DNA of 64,000 nt from Panopea generosa (GCA_029582155.1 CM055896.1:8884482-8948481); one strand, 5' to 3'; counted from the stretch's first letter, positions 1 through 50,560 are shown. Program-made: numbers and translations. The notes: a model not told the origin generated them from the letters alone.

Positions 1-1010
1 TGTTTTAAGGTCATATTAACATCACAGATGTCCCCACATGGTCATATCACAAATGTGTTGAGGCCATATTATCGTCACATATGTCCCCACATGGTCATGG
101 TCACATCACAAATGTATACTTCATGCAACAAGATAGCATCACAAATGCCACCCACACACCCAAAAGGTCATGTGACAAATGTATAAGAGGTAATATCACA
201 AATAACCCCACAAGGTCATGTGACAAATGTATAAGAGGTAATATCACAAATGACCCCACAAGGTCATGTCACAAATGTATAAGAGGTAATATCAGCATCA
301 CAAATGCCCCCACAAGGTCATATCACAAAGGTATAAGAGAATATATTAGCACCGCAAATGTCCCCACAAGGTCATATCACAAATGTGTAAGAGGTTATAT
401 CAGCATCACAAATGCCCCCACAAGGTCATACCATAAAGGTATAAGAGGTTATATTAGCACTGCAAATGACCCCACAAGGTCATATCATAAAGGTATAAGA
501 GGTTATATCAGCACTGCAAATGACCCCACAAGGTCATATCATAAAGATATAAGAGGTTATATCAGCACTGCAAATGACCCCACAAGGTCATATCATAAAT
601 GTATAAGAGATATATCAGCATTGTAAATTACCCGACAAGGTCATATCACAAAGGTATAAGAGAATATATCAGCATCGCAAATGTCCCTACAAGGTCATAG
701 CACAACAGTATAAAAGGGTATATCTGTACTATATCAGCATCACAAATTTAATGTCCCAACATCGTTATGGTAACATCACAAATGTATTGGAAGGAAATGT
801 GTTGGTGGTTATATCAGCATCACAAATGCCCCCCCATGTGGTCAAGGTCACATCACAAATGTCTTAGAGGTCATTATAAACATTGCAAATGTCTGCACAT
901 AGTCATGGTCACATCACAAATGTGTTGGAGGTCATGAAAATCAACATCACAAAGTCATCACATGGTCATAGTCACATCACAAGTGTGTTGGAGGTCATGT
1001 CAACATCTCA
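1..1010. repeat. Minisatellite, 54-bp unit, runs off left edge
   Basis: Repeats of a unit containing AGGTCATATCACAAATG and TATAAGAGGTTATATCAGCA; cleanest at about 290-640 with exact 54-bp spacing, degenerate at both ends. Because 54 is a multiple of three, one frame stays open through it as an 18-residue repeat (PTRSYHKGIRGYISTAN), which is not a gene. Confidence 0.95.
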
Positions 1011-1992
1011 AATACCCTCTAGTGGGTAAGGAAACATCATCATTATATAAATGGATGATGTCAATATTTGTCCTTATATGTAATTATTAAGTCATCTCAT
1101 AACGACCCACATCACAATTAATGTCCATTGAAGTTCAGTCATATTGTTTAAAATCTTTTATATCTCCCAGAAATTGTGTTGGCATAAAAAGTCTCCCATT
1201 GAGGTCATGTTCACCTCATTTATTTCAACCGATAGTTTTTTTTAAGAGATATGAAATACCTCGGCAAAGATAGCATATATGACTTACTTATGGTGACATG
1301 GGAATAAAATCAATGGAAAATCTATGGAAAACCATGGAAAATCAATTGAAAATCTACAGAAAATCTATGGAAAATTTTTCAATATTATTCATAATTTAAT
1401 TGTGATATTTAAACAAAATATCTATAACATTATTCTTTTTTTGTCGTAAAAAAGAACTGCTTAGACACAAAAATGATAAATGGTATTGTTTTGACAATTT
1501 AAATATTAAAGCTTTTCCATTCCTGTGGAGTAATAAGGACAACACATTATCAATGAATGATTGATTGATTAGCAATTTGCATTGACTCCCTCGAAGATAT
1601 TTTTTCTTCTTTTCTTTAAAAGTCGGAAATTGTTTCATCTTTCTCCGGATATTCTGATCAATAATATGTCCTTAATTGGATGAAAATCTGTATGTAAGCT
1701 ATGCTCTGTTAGAATAAGGTCCTGAAACAGTTTTGTTTTATTAATGTTGAATGGACCAGAACAAACTTTGCTAAAGCTATTCAATGCATATATTGATGGA
1801 AAGGAAAGTTTGTATGTGATAACACAGGAGGTTTGATTGCTATCTAGATTGTGAGGTGATAGTTTAAAAGAAAACTTCGGTAATCTGTAGAGAAAATGTG
1901 AATATCTAAGAAATAGTGATGGTTGACCCTTATGTAAAACCTCAAGAGGCACAATGGTATTAAGGTAGAAATTGACATTCATTATGTCAAGT
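1011..1992. other. Intergenic/intronic, nothing recognised
   Basis: AT-rich sequence with short repeats of ATGGAAAATC around 1310-1380. Small reading frames on the minus strand have no splice, motif or composition support. Confidence 0.5.
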
Positions 1993-2286
1993 ATGGCCTG
2001 GTTAGCTCAGTTGGTAGTGCTTCTGACTATCAAGTATCAATCCAGTTACTGAGTTCAAATCTCCATCTATCTACAATCTCCTTGGCAATTGATATATGAC
2101 CTTGCATCTCATTGACATTTACCTCTTTCACTGATTCAAGTGGGAAAGTTATCAGTTTCCTATGTAGATGGGTGTGCTTGAGTACTGGTTAACCTTCCAT
2201 GATCCCAGGAAAGAGTGGTTAGGTTAACTGATAGTCTATTATCCCTCGATGGCATAAAACTAAAATGGCACTTAATAATCAATAGA
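1993..2286 (+). mobile_element. tRNA-headed SINE, family B, near full length
   Basis: Head GGTTAGCTCAGTTGGTAG (A box) and GAGTTCAAATCTC (B box) resemble tRNA-Lys. The body has the shared GTTATCAGTTTCCT and GAGTACTGGTTAACCTTC segments, and the tail ends GGCATAAAACTAAAATGGCAC. Six other copies or fragments are in the window. Confidence 0.85.
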
Positions 2287-2680
2287 AAATATCATTGACA
2301 CCAGATATCACAGACTTGGGATACTGACTCACACCTGCTGTAAGTTACTTTTTGTATCAGATTCTGTATCCAGTAGACAACCGTGAACAACAGGAAAACA
2401 CAAATCAATGTTGGCAATAAGAGTGATTTATCCTTAATTAAATATTCATCAATATTTGTTAATTACCGATCAAGAATAGTTCTTACCTTATGCTGATTTC
2501 TCCTGGGAATGACTTGTTGGCTTTCTATCAAGACTGGTAAATGTCAAGGTTCAGATTTATATATGTAAAACTGCAGAAAAAAAGTTGTTTTTACATATTT
2601 TGGTTTGGTACACAAGCTTTAGACTAAATTTGCATCATTTGACAGACTCTTTCATACTTTCTGATCCAATGGTGTATTAA

Positions 2681-4310
2681 GAGGTGTGACAGTGGGTTTG
2701 ACCTCTCCCTTGAGGTGTGACAGTGGGTTTGACCCCTCCCTTGAGGTGTGATATTGAGTCTGACCTCTCCCTTAAGGTGTGACGGTGAATCTGACCTCTC
2801 CCTTAAGGTGTGACGGTGAGTCTGACCCCTCCCTTGAGGTGTGAACGTGAATCTGACCTCTCCCATGAGTAGTGACAGTCTGACCCTCCCTTGGGGTGTG
2901 ACGGTGAGTCCGACCTCGTCCTTGAGTAGTGACAGTGAGTTTGACCTCTCCCTTGAGGTGTGATGGTGAGTCTGACCTCCCCCTTGAGTAGTGACAGTGA
3001 GTTTGACCTCTCCCTTGAGTTGTGACGGTGAGTCTGACCTCTCCCTTGAGTAGTGACAGTGAGTTTTTGACCTCTCCCTTGAGGTGTGACGGTGAGTCTA
3101 ACCTCTCCCTTGAGGTGTGATGGTGAATCTGACCTCTCCCTTGAGTATTGACAGTCTGACCCCTCCCTGGAGGTGTGACGGTGAGTCTGACCTCTCCCTT
3201 GAGGTGTGATGGTGAGTCTGACCTCCCCCTTGAGTAGTGACAGTGAGTCTGACCCCTCCCTTGAGGTGTGACGATGAGTCTGACCTCTCCCTTGAGGTGT
3301 GATGATGAATCTGACCTCTCCCTTGAGGTGTGACGGTGAGTCTGACCTCTCCCTTGAGGTGTGACAGTGAGTCTGGCCCCTCCCTTGAGGTGTGCTTCTG
3401 ACTATCAAGTGACCCCTCCCTTGAGGTGTGACAGTGAGTCTGGCCCCTCCCTTGAGGTGTGACGGTGAGTCTGACCTCTCCCTTGAGGTATGACGGTGAG
3501 TTTGACCTCTCCCTTGAGGTCTGACGGTGAGTCTGACCCCTCCCTTGAGGTGTGATGGTGAGTCTGACCTCTCCCTTGATGTATGACGGTGAGTTTGACC
3601 TCTCCCTTGAGGTGTGATGGTGAGTCTGACCCCTCCCTTGAGGTGTGACGGTGAGTCTGACCTCTCCCTTGATGTGTGATGGTGAGTTTGACCTCTCCCT
3701 TGAGGTGTGATGGTGAGTCTGACCCCTCCTTTGAGGTGTGACGGTGAGTCTGACCTCTCCCTTGATGTGTGATGGTGAGTTTGACCTCTCCCTTGATGTA
3801 TGACGGTGAGTCTGACCTCTCCCTTGAGGTGTGATGGTGAGTCTGACCCCTCCCTTGATGTGTGACGGTGAGTCTGACCTCTCCCTTGATGTGTGATGGT
3901 GAGTTTGACCTCTCCCTTGAGGTGTGATGTTGAATCTGACCTCTCCCTTGAGGTGTGACGGTGAGTCTGACCTCTCCTTTTAGGTGTGATTGTGAGTCTG
4001 ACCTCCCCCTTGAGTAGTGACAGTGAGTCTGACCCCTCCCTTGAGGTGTGACGGTGAGTCTGACCTCTCCCTTGAGGTGTGACGGTGAGTCTGACCTCTC
4101 CCTTGAGGTGTGACGATGAGTCTGACCCCTCCCTTGTAATGTGACCGTGAATCTGACCCCTCCCTTGAGGTGTGACGGTGAGTCTGACCTCTCCTTTGAG
4201 GTGTGAAGGTGAGTCTGACCACTCCCTTGAGGTGTGACAGTGTGTCTGACCCCTCCCTTGAGGTGTGACAGTGAGTCTGACCCCCTCCCTTGAGGTGTGA
4301 CAGTGGGTCT
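2681..4310. repeat. Minisatellite, 31-bp unit, about 52 copies
   Basis: Unit built from GACCTCTCCCTTGAGGTGTG plus ACGGTGAGTCT, with variants (GAGTAGTGACAGTG). As 31 is not a multiple of three, each three units cycle through all frames; the minus strand has no stop in any of them, giving accidental open frames of up to 507 codons. No start context, splice sites or non-repeat sequence support a protein. Confidence 0.97.
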
Positions 4311-4626
4311 GGATGCTAAACACCATACAAGTACAAAAAGTTTACTTAGGTATACTGTTGCACTTATCTCATTCAAAAACAATCCAAGAATATGCAGAAG
4401 AACCATCCATTGTTATTTTTATATCATTTCATTATTATTTGGAACTTCAAGAAGTAACTGACTGAGAACCAAATCATGTAGGCCTTGGAGAGACTGTAAG
4501 TTACTAACATATGACCTGGCCGGGGATCGAACTTTCTGCATTCAAGGCTGATGCCCAAAACCTAGACTGCCACTGCCTGGAGACTATGAGTTACTAACAT
4601 TCTGGTCTAATTGTTTGCAAATGATT

Positions 4627-4628
4627 GC

Positions 4629-4700
<72 letters not shown>

Positions 4701-4897
4701 TTTAGCGTCATTTTTATGCCAAAGAGGGCTAACAGATGATCAGTTAACCTAACCACTCTTTCCTGGGCTTAACCAGTACTCAAGCACACCCCATCTCTGC
4801 AAGTAACTGATAACTACCCCACTTGAATCAGCGGTGAGAGACGAATGATAATGAGATGCAATGTTGTATATCAATCATCATGGAGACTGTGGCATCA
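4627..4897 (-). mobile_element. SINE family B, minus strand, with (GATT)n tail
   Basis: Reverse complement of the family B body (GGTTAACTGATCATCTGTTA, CAGTTACTTGCAGAGATGGG). The 4629-4696 run of GATT repeats lies at its 3' end, as the shorter CAATCAATCAATC tail does in the 8.0-kb copy, so the microsatellite is an expanded SINE tail. The tRNA head is missing. Confidence 0.85.
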
Positions 4898-5182
4898 TTG
4901 ATGTGAACAGTGAGCTAAGAGTGAATCCTTTCAGATGTTTTGAACCAAGAGATTATTTTGATTAAAGGCTTTGGTATCTCTGCATGAATCCATCATTTTA
5001 AAGCTTGTAAAACAACAACATTGTTAGCACATGTACCCGGTATGCATTTTACATTTTTCATGACATCTACCTGTGGTGTAAATTTTGTGAAGTTGGATAT
5101 ATATATTATCATTTAACAAACTGTCTTAAGCTCCCACAACACCCAGGTGAAAGAGTAAAAATGTTTTTTAAAGGGCAGTGTG

Positions 5183-5370
5183 CTGGTTGGTTGTCAATAA
5201 ATATGTGAGATAGATACTGATTGGTTTGTCAATAAATATGTGAGATAGGAAAAAAAGAGCTGCTATATACTGGTTGGTTTGTCAATAAATATGTGAGATA
5301 GGAAATAAGAGCTGCTAGATACAGGTTGGTTTGACGATCAACATGTGAAATAGGGAATGCAGGTTGGGTT
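5183..5370. repeat. Short tandem repeat, about 60-bp unit, 3-4 copies
   Basis: Units start TGGTTGGTTTGTCAATAAAT and continue ATGTGAGATAGGAAA and GAGCTGCTA; the last unit is diverged. Confidence 0.85.
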
Positions 5371-6009
5371 GCCCATAATCTTGGGATGAGATACTACTTA
5401 ATACAGGCAAATGTAATTTCTTAATAGAGGTGACATTGGGGTTATGCAGGATATATATTGTACAAGGAATGTATACATATTTTTGTGTCGAGAAACTTAC
5501 CAAAGTTTATTTGCAATCAAAATTTATGAGATTGATTTTATTGGAGTGAACAAAACCAGGGGATAATCTGTTGGCTTTAAGCATTTCCTAACAGCCTGAC
5601 TGATTAAAACGCGGACAGGGCAATGAATTAACCCACGGTTATAGGGCAACTTCAGATAATGTTCAGTCACTCATTGACGACATTTGAGAAATAAAGCTCT
5701 TTGATCAGGCTCTAAACTGAAATTTTATTTAACTTTTGTTGACATTTTAGTGCTTCGTTGTTTGATTTCTGCTTTAGCAAGCATTGATTTAAACGTAAGT
5801 TGCTCCTGTTTAAATATGTCGTTTATTTTAAAAAATATTTCCATTGATGTGCTATATTTGATTAGTTTTTGTTCGACTGTTATAATTGTATACAATCTAT
5901 TTTGGAGCAACTTCATTAGTTTATTGCTGTTTGGTAGAGGCGGGTCAAGTTTTTTTTTACATTATTTTTTTTTTTCATAGGGTTTGTTATTTTTGCATGG
6001 TAGTATGGC

Positions 6010-8000
6010 ATCCAGTGTAATTAAAGGGTCACGGCTATATATACTTATTGACCCCAAATTGCAGAATTTGGAATCCCGAAAAAGGATATTTATTTAAATA
6101 TGCTAAAATAATGTAAGGGGTTTCCGTATTTGGGCTACATGCCTAGGTTCAGGGCTCAAACTGGGTCTGAATTTTAGGGAGAAGTGACTTCTCTTTCATC
6201 CAAAAAAAAGGAGAAGTGGAGAAAAAATAGGGAGAAGTGGTAAATTTTGTCACACGGTTACACGAAAACTTAGTTTCATTAAAATTAATGCTATGTCATT
6301 ATGTGTGTTTTTGTTTTATATTGTTTTTATGTTTTATATTGTTTTTGATTTATATCAAATGTATTGGTTGACTGCCTTCTTGTCTTTTATCTGATGTTGT
6401 AATTAAGGAACAAGTTTTTGTGTGATATATTCTTAAAGAACAGGGAGTTTAACTTTCTGAATAAAGATACAGCTAAATGAACTTACAATTTACTTTTTCA
6501 TGGTAGGAGTATTCTCCATGACACTCATAATTGTTTAATTTTTTTTGGCAAAGAACATGGAACACTAGTACCTGATAAAATCTGAAGATAAATGCTATTT
6601 ATCTATAACTTTATCTCCGAGTAGTCAAAAAGATATTTCTCTGTTCACATATCATTTTTATTTTTTACCAAATAAACATTTTTTTATTAAAATGCAAAAC
6701 ATAATCATAAGTTCATCAAACATACATTAAACACACATTTTTTTTAAAATTTCAGATGCTGTGTATCATGCTATCCCCACTGCAGTCTACACACTGCTTA
6801 AACTAACTGTTTCCTACTTGACCTTTTTAATTCTCATCTATAAATATTTCGTACTTTCTGTTGTTTCCAGTATTTCAAGGCTTTTTGGAAGTCAAACTTT
6901 GTAGTTATATGTCGGATCACAACTATTTAGAGTAATTAAACCAGCTGATTTAAACAAATAAATTCAGTAACAAAACAATTTTTTTATGTGAATTCTTTAC
7001 ATCACTCACGGACACCGAATTAACAGTTGTTATAATCGATTCAGTTCAATTTGTTTATTTCGACTCGAACATATTTATAGACAACAGTTAGCGGCAACAT
7101 AATTATCAATACCTCTTTAATCATCGGTAATTTCTAAAAATCAAACGCGCAAATTATTCATTTTAAACGTATAATTCAGAATTGAATTACACTCTTTCAA
7201 TCAACTATGCATCTCGCAAACACAAAGGATGATTACGTCATACGTGAAAAGTTACTTTGTTCATGGAAAACTTTGATTGACAGTTGAAAAAAAATGATCG
7301 GTTTCAATTAGACGCTGGATGTTTTAACTCTATGCAAGGGAAACCTTGATCTTGGTCAGCCAAACGATGGCGTTGCCTAGCAACCTATACGATGTTGGCA
7401 CGGGGTGTAAACATATATGCCGAAAATTGCCTGAGGATGTTTGGATCAGAAGTAACCGAATATTGCAATTTGCATTCCCACATGTGCGGCGACACTTATG
7501 CAAGGATTAGAGAATATACCAAATATTGGTTATAGTTGTAATTTGCACTTCGCTAGCGTCCAGAAAAAAAGCGATGTTGCTAATTTTAAGGCGACTTAAA
7601 ACTTCGCCGTGACCAAAAAAAAAAGCGAAGTGACGGAGAAAAAAGCGACTTTGTCGCCCACGTCGCCCTCTAGTTTGAGCCCTGTCTAAGGTTAGACTAA
7701 AATTGCAACATATTTTGTGACGTATTAAATGGGTCGTGATCTCATTTTGATTTCAATTCAATCCTGTGTACAGGTTTACATATATTAAAAACTGTTTCAT
7801 CTCAAACAGAGTCAGAATGATGATGTGAAGGCTGTTGGGCTGTCAATTTTAGAACATTTGGAGATTTCATTTCAAGTTTACCACTCCGATTTAAATATTG
7901 ATAGTGTCACATTTTGGTGGATTTAACATATTAAAACAATCGGGTTTTTTTATTAAAGAAAATGAGATGCTTTTTATCCATTTAAAAAATATAAGACACC
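6010..8000 (+). mobile_element. Family H repeat copy 1, split by hAT-like insertion
   Basis: 6010-6149 and 7685-8000 match consecutive parts of the repeats at 26.7 and 29.4 kb (CTATATATACTYAYTGACCC, GGCTACATGCCTAGGTT, then AGACTAAAATTGC, TTTTGGTGGATTTAACA, GAGATGCTTTTTATCC). The right end abuts a headless SINE B at 8001. Probably a non-autonomous DNA transposon. Confidence 0.75.
6150..7684. mobile_element. hAT-like non-autonomous DNA transposon, 1535 bp
   Basis: Perfect 13-bp terminal inverted repeats: CAGGGCTCAAACT at 6150 and AGTTTGAGCCCTG ending 7684. Both ends carry subterminal GAAGTG/GCGACTT motifs. The target duplication is CCTAGGTT on the left against TCTAAGGTT on the right, about 8 bp with changes. 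CAGGG ends with an 8-bp duplication are typical of hAT elements. No transposase frame is seen inside. The intact target is visible in family H copies 2 and 3. Confidence 0.8.
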
Positions 8001-8275
8001 ATGACTATCAATCCAGGGGTTGTGAGTTCGAATCCCTGCCCGGCAACAGTCTCCATGATGATCAATATACGGCATTTGTCTCATTATCATTTGTCTGTCA
8101 CCACTGATTCAAGTAGGGAAGTTATCAGTTACTTGCGGAGATGTTGTGTGCTGGAGTAATGGTTAACCTTTCAGGATCCCAGGAAACCTATGGTTTGGTT
8201 AACTGATCGACTGTTAGCCCTCAATGGAATAAAAATGACACTAAATATTCATTCAATCAATCAATCTATGAATTT
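8001..8275 (+). mobile_element. SINE family B, A box lost
   Basis: Begins at GACTATCAATCCAGGGGTTG, has the B box GAGTTCGAATCCC, the body CAGTTACTTGCGGAGATG and the tail CACTAAATATTC followed by CAATCAATCAATC. Confidence 0.85.
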
Positions 8276-8337
8276 AATAGATTTTGTATAATATATGTAA
8301 ATGCATGTTCAACACAAACCAGCGAGAGTTAAGTGAT

Positions 8338-8378
8338 CTTGACATGGTGCCTTAGACCACTCAGCCACGGAGGACCCT
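8338..8378 (-). mobile_element. SINE family G head fragment
   Basis: Reverse complement reads TCCGTGGCTGAGTGGTCTAA GGCACC, the A-box half of the class II (Leu/Ser-like) tRNA head of family G. Confidence 0.5.
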
Positions 8379-8880
8379 TTTAAGAACCATAATGAGTGCA
8401 GGGAATTTAATTTTGTTTTATCGAATTTAATAGAATGTGCATAATATATAATAGGCGTTCAGCACAAACCTCCAGTGCTAGCATGATTAAAGTTGTCTAA
8501 ATGTCAGATGTAATCATGAATCAATTAAGAAATCAATTAATGTACGATTGAATACTAGTACTACAATTAGTAATATCTAGCTTTGTCATATCTTAAAGAC
8601 TTTGTTCTTTCGGAACATATCTATACCATCTGCAGCAGTTTAGTTTGCTGTGTTGTAGTTGGTCTCATTTTATATTGGACTGTTTAGTTCTGGAAACATC
8701 TGTGCTGCGTTCAGATCGCTTAGACGTTTGATTTGTTTGCAAACGTTTGATTACAGAAGCAGACTGAACAACACCTTAGAGAGCTGTTTGCTTGTGTTTA
8801 ATTGCATGACTTAATGAGAAATGGAGGGACACCATTGATTAAGTCCGATTTCTGTTAACTTTTCGTTTGTTTGGTCACTA

Positions 8881-9060
8881 CAGTTAAACCTGTGTAAGCG
8901 GTCACACCTCTTTTAAGCAGCCACCTGTCTTAAGCAACCATATTTTCTATTTCCCATTTCTATGCATTCAGAGTAAATTAACCTGTATTAAGCAACAACA
9001 TGTCTTAAAAGGCCACTTTTGCTCCTTCCCTTAACTGGCTGCTTAAGACAGGTTTGACTG
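8881..9060. mobile_element. Tc1/mariner-type MITE, copy 1 (180 bp)
   Basis: Ends CAGTTAAACCTGTGTAAGC and GCTTAAGACAGGTTTGACTG form imperfect inverted repeats and are flanked by TA on both sides (8879-8880, 9061-9062), the target duplication of mariner-like elements. The interior repeats CTTAAGCARCC motifs. No coding capacity. Confidence 0.85.
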
Positions 9061-9565
9061 TATTTGTGTTTATAAACAGATTTATCATATTTTACAATGC
9101 TGAACGCAGCCCTAGCATAGATTCAAGAGAGAAACCTGACTTGTAATCATGTTATTCAATTGTGAACTTATTTTTTAAGAAAGGACATTTTTTGTAAGGG
9201 AATGTAATATTCTAATGGTTTTGTTATGTTCACATACCCTGGTGCTGTTGTACAAATATGGACTTTTCAGCTGTTGGTAAATTATGATATGCGGGACAGA
9301 AAAATGAATATTGACCTTGGTGACAATATTTCAGAGTTGAACAGTCCATATTTGTTTGAATATATATATTCCCTAGATCTAAGATGAATATAAAATAAAG
9401 AGTTGAATATCATAATAAAAGATGAATATAAAAAAAAAAGTCAGAATATCAAAATAAAAGATGAATGTAAAAGAAAAAGGTACATAGACAGGTAACAAAG
9501 ATATTGACAAAAAGGTGGGGTTTTATCACTCAAATGGACCAATGAAATATAGTTTATATTTAGAT

Positions 9566-9890
9566 TATAAACAGGGGTTGTGGGTTCGATCCCCAGCTTG
9601 AAGAGATGCCTCTCAAAAAAACAACTCTCAGAAAGCAGACTCTGAAGTTGTTCATCGCAGTCACGCTTAAAGTTAGCTGGAAGTTTAAAAAAGTCAGTCC
9701 CGCTCTCTCCAAAAACTTTATATGAGAGAGTTTACCAGTTACTTGCGGAAGGACAGTGGTTCTACTCAGTCTGACTCAGTCTGAGGTCTTCCTCCACCAG
9801 TAAAACTGGATATGCCATATATAACCTGAAATGTGTTGAAAATGGCATTAAACCCCATTCAAAACAAATAAAATAATAATAATAAAAAAG
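9566..9890 (+). mobile_element. SINE, family G tail with a different head
   Basis: Starts with a B-box-like GTGGGTTCGATCCCC, then about 90 bases unlike other copies, then the family G body (CCCGCTCTCTCCAAAAACTT, CAGTTACTTGCGGAAGGACA) and tail GGCATTAAACCCCATTCAAA with an A-rich end. Confidence 0.75.
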
Positions 9891-10061
9891 TCAGAGAACA
9901 GTATACAGATACAAAGTTAATAAGTGAATGAATTTTAAATTTTTCTTTAATTTTTGTTTGATAATTTATTTATGAAACTGAGTGCAATTAGGCCTTCTGT
10001 TTCAACATAAATCATAATCCCTGATTCAGCTCAATAAAGATCTATGCTTTCATTTTTACAG

Positions 10062-48566
<38,505 letters not shown>

Positions 48567-49213
48567 ATGCCATATATGTCCGTGTGGGAATGAGACGATG
48601 TTATGACTATGATTTTATGACACATTATGTTATCACCCCATCTTAAAAGGATCATTTAAGTCCTTATATATTTTAAAACAAAACAAGAAAACACCAGAAA
48701 TAATGATAAATAAATTAAATTTTCAAAAAAATGAAAAAAAAAATGTTAATGTCTGGGTTTTTTTCTACCATTAAAAAAGTACACTAAAAGTTTTTATCAT
48801 TAGATCCTTAGAAATTTCATGAAAATTTATGTGGGTATAATTCAATGAAACAAATACAATAGATTATCATATATGTTGAATTTCACCGTATTCCGATCAT
48901 TATGTGTTCAGAGTTATCTTTCCTAAGATTGCACCACCATATGAAGGTGTAATCATGTGACCAAATTCTTAAGTCATGTGATCATGTTAAGTCATGTGAC
49001 ATGATATGATCATGTGACCTAGTCGGATATGCCAAAGCTAGTTCTATGAACTACTGTGTGTTTGTACATGACATATTAATATTATATGCAAATGATGTGA
49101 ATATAATATGATAAACTTCATCTTAAAGTTTCTGTTTTTGTTGTTTATATTTAATACTCGTATTTTGGTATTGTAGAAGAAATACCTGGTCAATAAAATA
49201 ATTTTATCATTGA
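48567..49213 (+). other. 3' UTR of CDKL5-like gene
   Basis: U-rich sequence after the stop codon with no open frame. It ends about 16 bases after AATAAA, where a genomic A-run begins. It contains four TCATGTGA octamers between about 48953 and 49020. The exact cleavage point is inferred; a longer UTR using later signals is possible. Confidence 0.6.
49192..49197 (+). promoter_or_regulatory. Polyadenylation signal AATAAA
   Basis: Canonical AATAAA within CAATAAAATA, about 630 bases after the stop. An A-rich run follows at about 49214, so a transcript-end misread by internal priming is also possible. No better signal lies closer to the stop. Confidence 0.55.
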
Positions 49214-49499
49214 AAAAAAAAGAAAAAAGAGGATAAATAGCAATCAGTAAATGCCAAGAATAACAAATTAAATTCTAAAAAAAATGTTTTAATTGTAGAG
49301 ATTAGCAACTGAAGTAAAGAAAATGTTATGTGACAATTTTAAACACAGTTGAAACAATTTTACATTTATTTACATTGAGTTAATGTTTATGATGCTTACT
49401 AGTGTTACCATGGAAACAAGATAATGTGTATTTATCAAGTTCAAGGTTATCAGCTTACCCACATTCCAGTGATCTCTTATGACAAAGGTCATGTGATCA

Positions 49500-49770
49500 G
49501 ATAAATATCTGTGGTCAAGGTCGTTGTGCCAGTAAAGGTTACACACAAGGTTATTGTGCCACTGAAGGTTACACACAAGGTCATTGTGCCAGTGAATTTT
49601 ACACACAAAGTCATTGTGCCAGTGAAGGTTACACACAAGGTCATTGTGCCAGTGAAGGTTACACACAAGGCCATTGTGCCAGTAAAGGTTACACACAAGG
49701 TCATTGTGTCAGTGAAGGTTACACACAAGGTCATTGTGCCAGTGACGGTTACACACATGGCCCATTCACT
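49500..49770. repeat. Minisatellite, 30-bp unit, about 8-9 copies
   Basis: Units AGGTTACACACAAGGTCATT plus GTGCCAGTGA. Divisible by three, so frames on both strands stay open by chance (e.g. THKVIVPVKV). Just downstream of the kinase gene 3' end. Confidence 0.95.
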
Positions 49771-50324
49771 CATATCTAGTTTGACATAAAACTTTGGAAT
49801 TTTATATAAGATATGATGTGAACTATCTTTCAAAATAAATCAGAGATTTAGATTTTACAAACTTAAAACAAGTCTAACTGTAACGATAATTTTATGTACA
49901 AAAAATATAGAGTAATATAAATTATGAGTATTTATTTATAACCCATCCATAGTACATGTATTTTGTGTCATTGGTTTGTTGAAAGGTTTTGTGATAAATG
50001 TCTATACTGCAAGGTGTACTTACGGGTGATATATATGATTGTATATGTTGAGAACCTTTTTACCGTGTTTTTATTATCTTGATTGTTTGTTTTTTGTAGC
50101 CTCTTGTACTGTTTAACCAGCTTGTAACCATTGTCATGTATGTCTGCGAGATTATAAAACCCTGAATTTGTCCTCAAATCAACCAATGGAGTGCTTCTGT
50201 TCATTGCAGCAAGGATTTTGATTGTTTGGGTCTAGTATGAAGTTGCTACCAAATCAATTTGTCTCATTGAAAACTTCTCCTGGTTATGGATGTATTATAA
50301 AAACCTGTCTGAAGAATGACAGGT
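49771..50324. other. Intergenic, nothing recognised
   Basis: AT-rich unique sequence without coding signal. Confidence 0.5.
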
Positions 50325-50560
50325 GATATGGGTTGAAATAAATATATAAATGACCTGTAAATACAGGTGATATGGGTTGAAATAAATATACAGATGACCT
50401 GTAAATACAGGTGATAAAGGTTGAAGCATGTGCAAATGAGCTGTTAATATCATTGGTATGGATTGAAACATATTTGCAAATGACCTGTTAACAAAGGTGA
50501 TATGGATTGAAACATATGTGCTAATGACCTGTTAACACAGAATTGAAACATACATGCAGA
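50325..50560. repeat. Tandem repeat, about 60-bp unit, 4-5 copies
   Basis: GATATGGGTTGAAATAAATA and ATGACCTGTAAATACAGGT, diverging along the array. Confidence 0.85.

Noticed and set aside
81-626. Open frame of 181 codons on + strand
   Set aside because: It lies wholly in the 54-bp array, whose unit is 18 codons; the peptide is only the repeat.
2803-4406. Long minus-strand open frames (507 and 333 codons)
   Set aside because: Both are translations of the 31-bp minisatellite in different frames; no non-repeat coding sequence or splice sites.
6150-7684. Coding content of the hAT-like element
   Set aside because: No transposase-like frame in either strand; it is non-autonomous.
1-10061. Missing 5' exons of the kinase gene
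   Set aside because: I looked for the glycine-rich loop and VAIKK exons upstream of 10062 and saw nothing matching, so they are placed outside the window.
49489-49833. Open frames on both strands near 49.5-49.8 kb
   Set aside because: Products of the 30-bp array; both strands open for the same reason.
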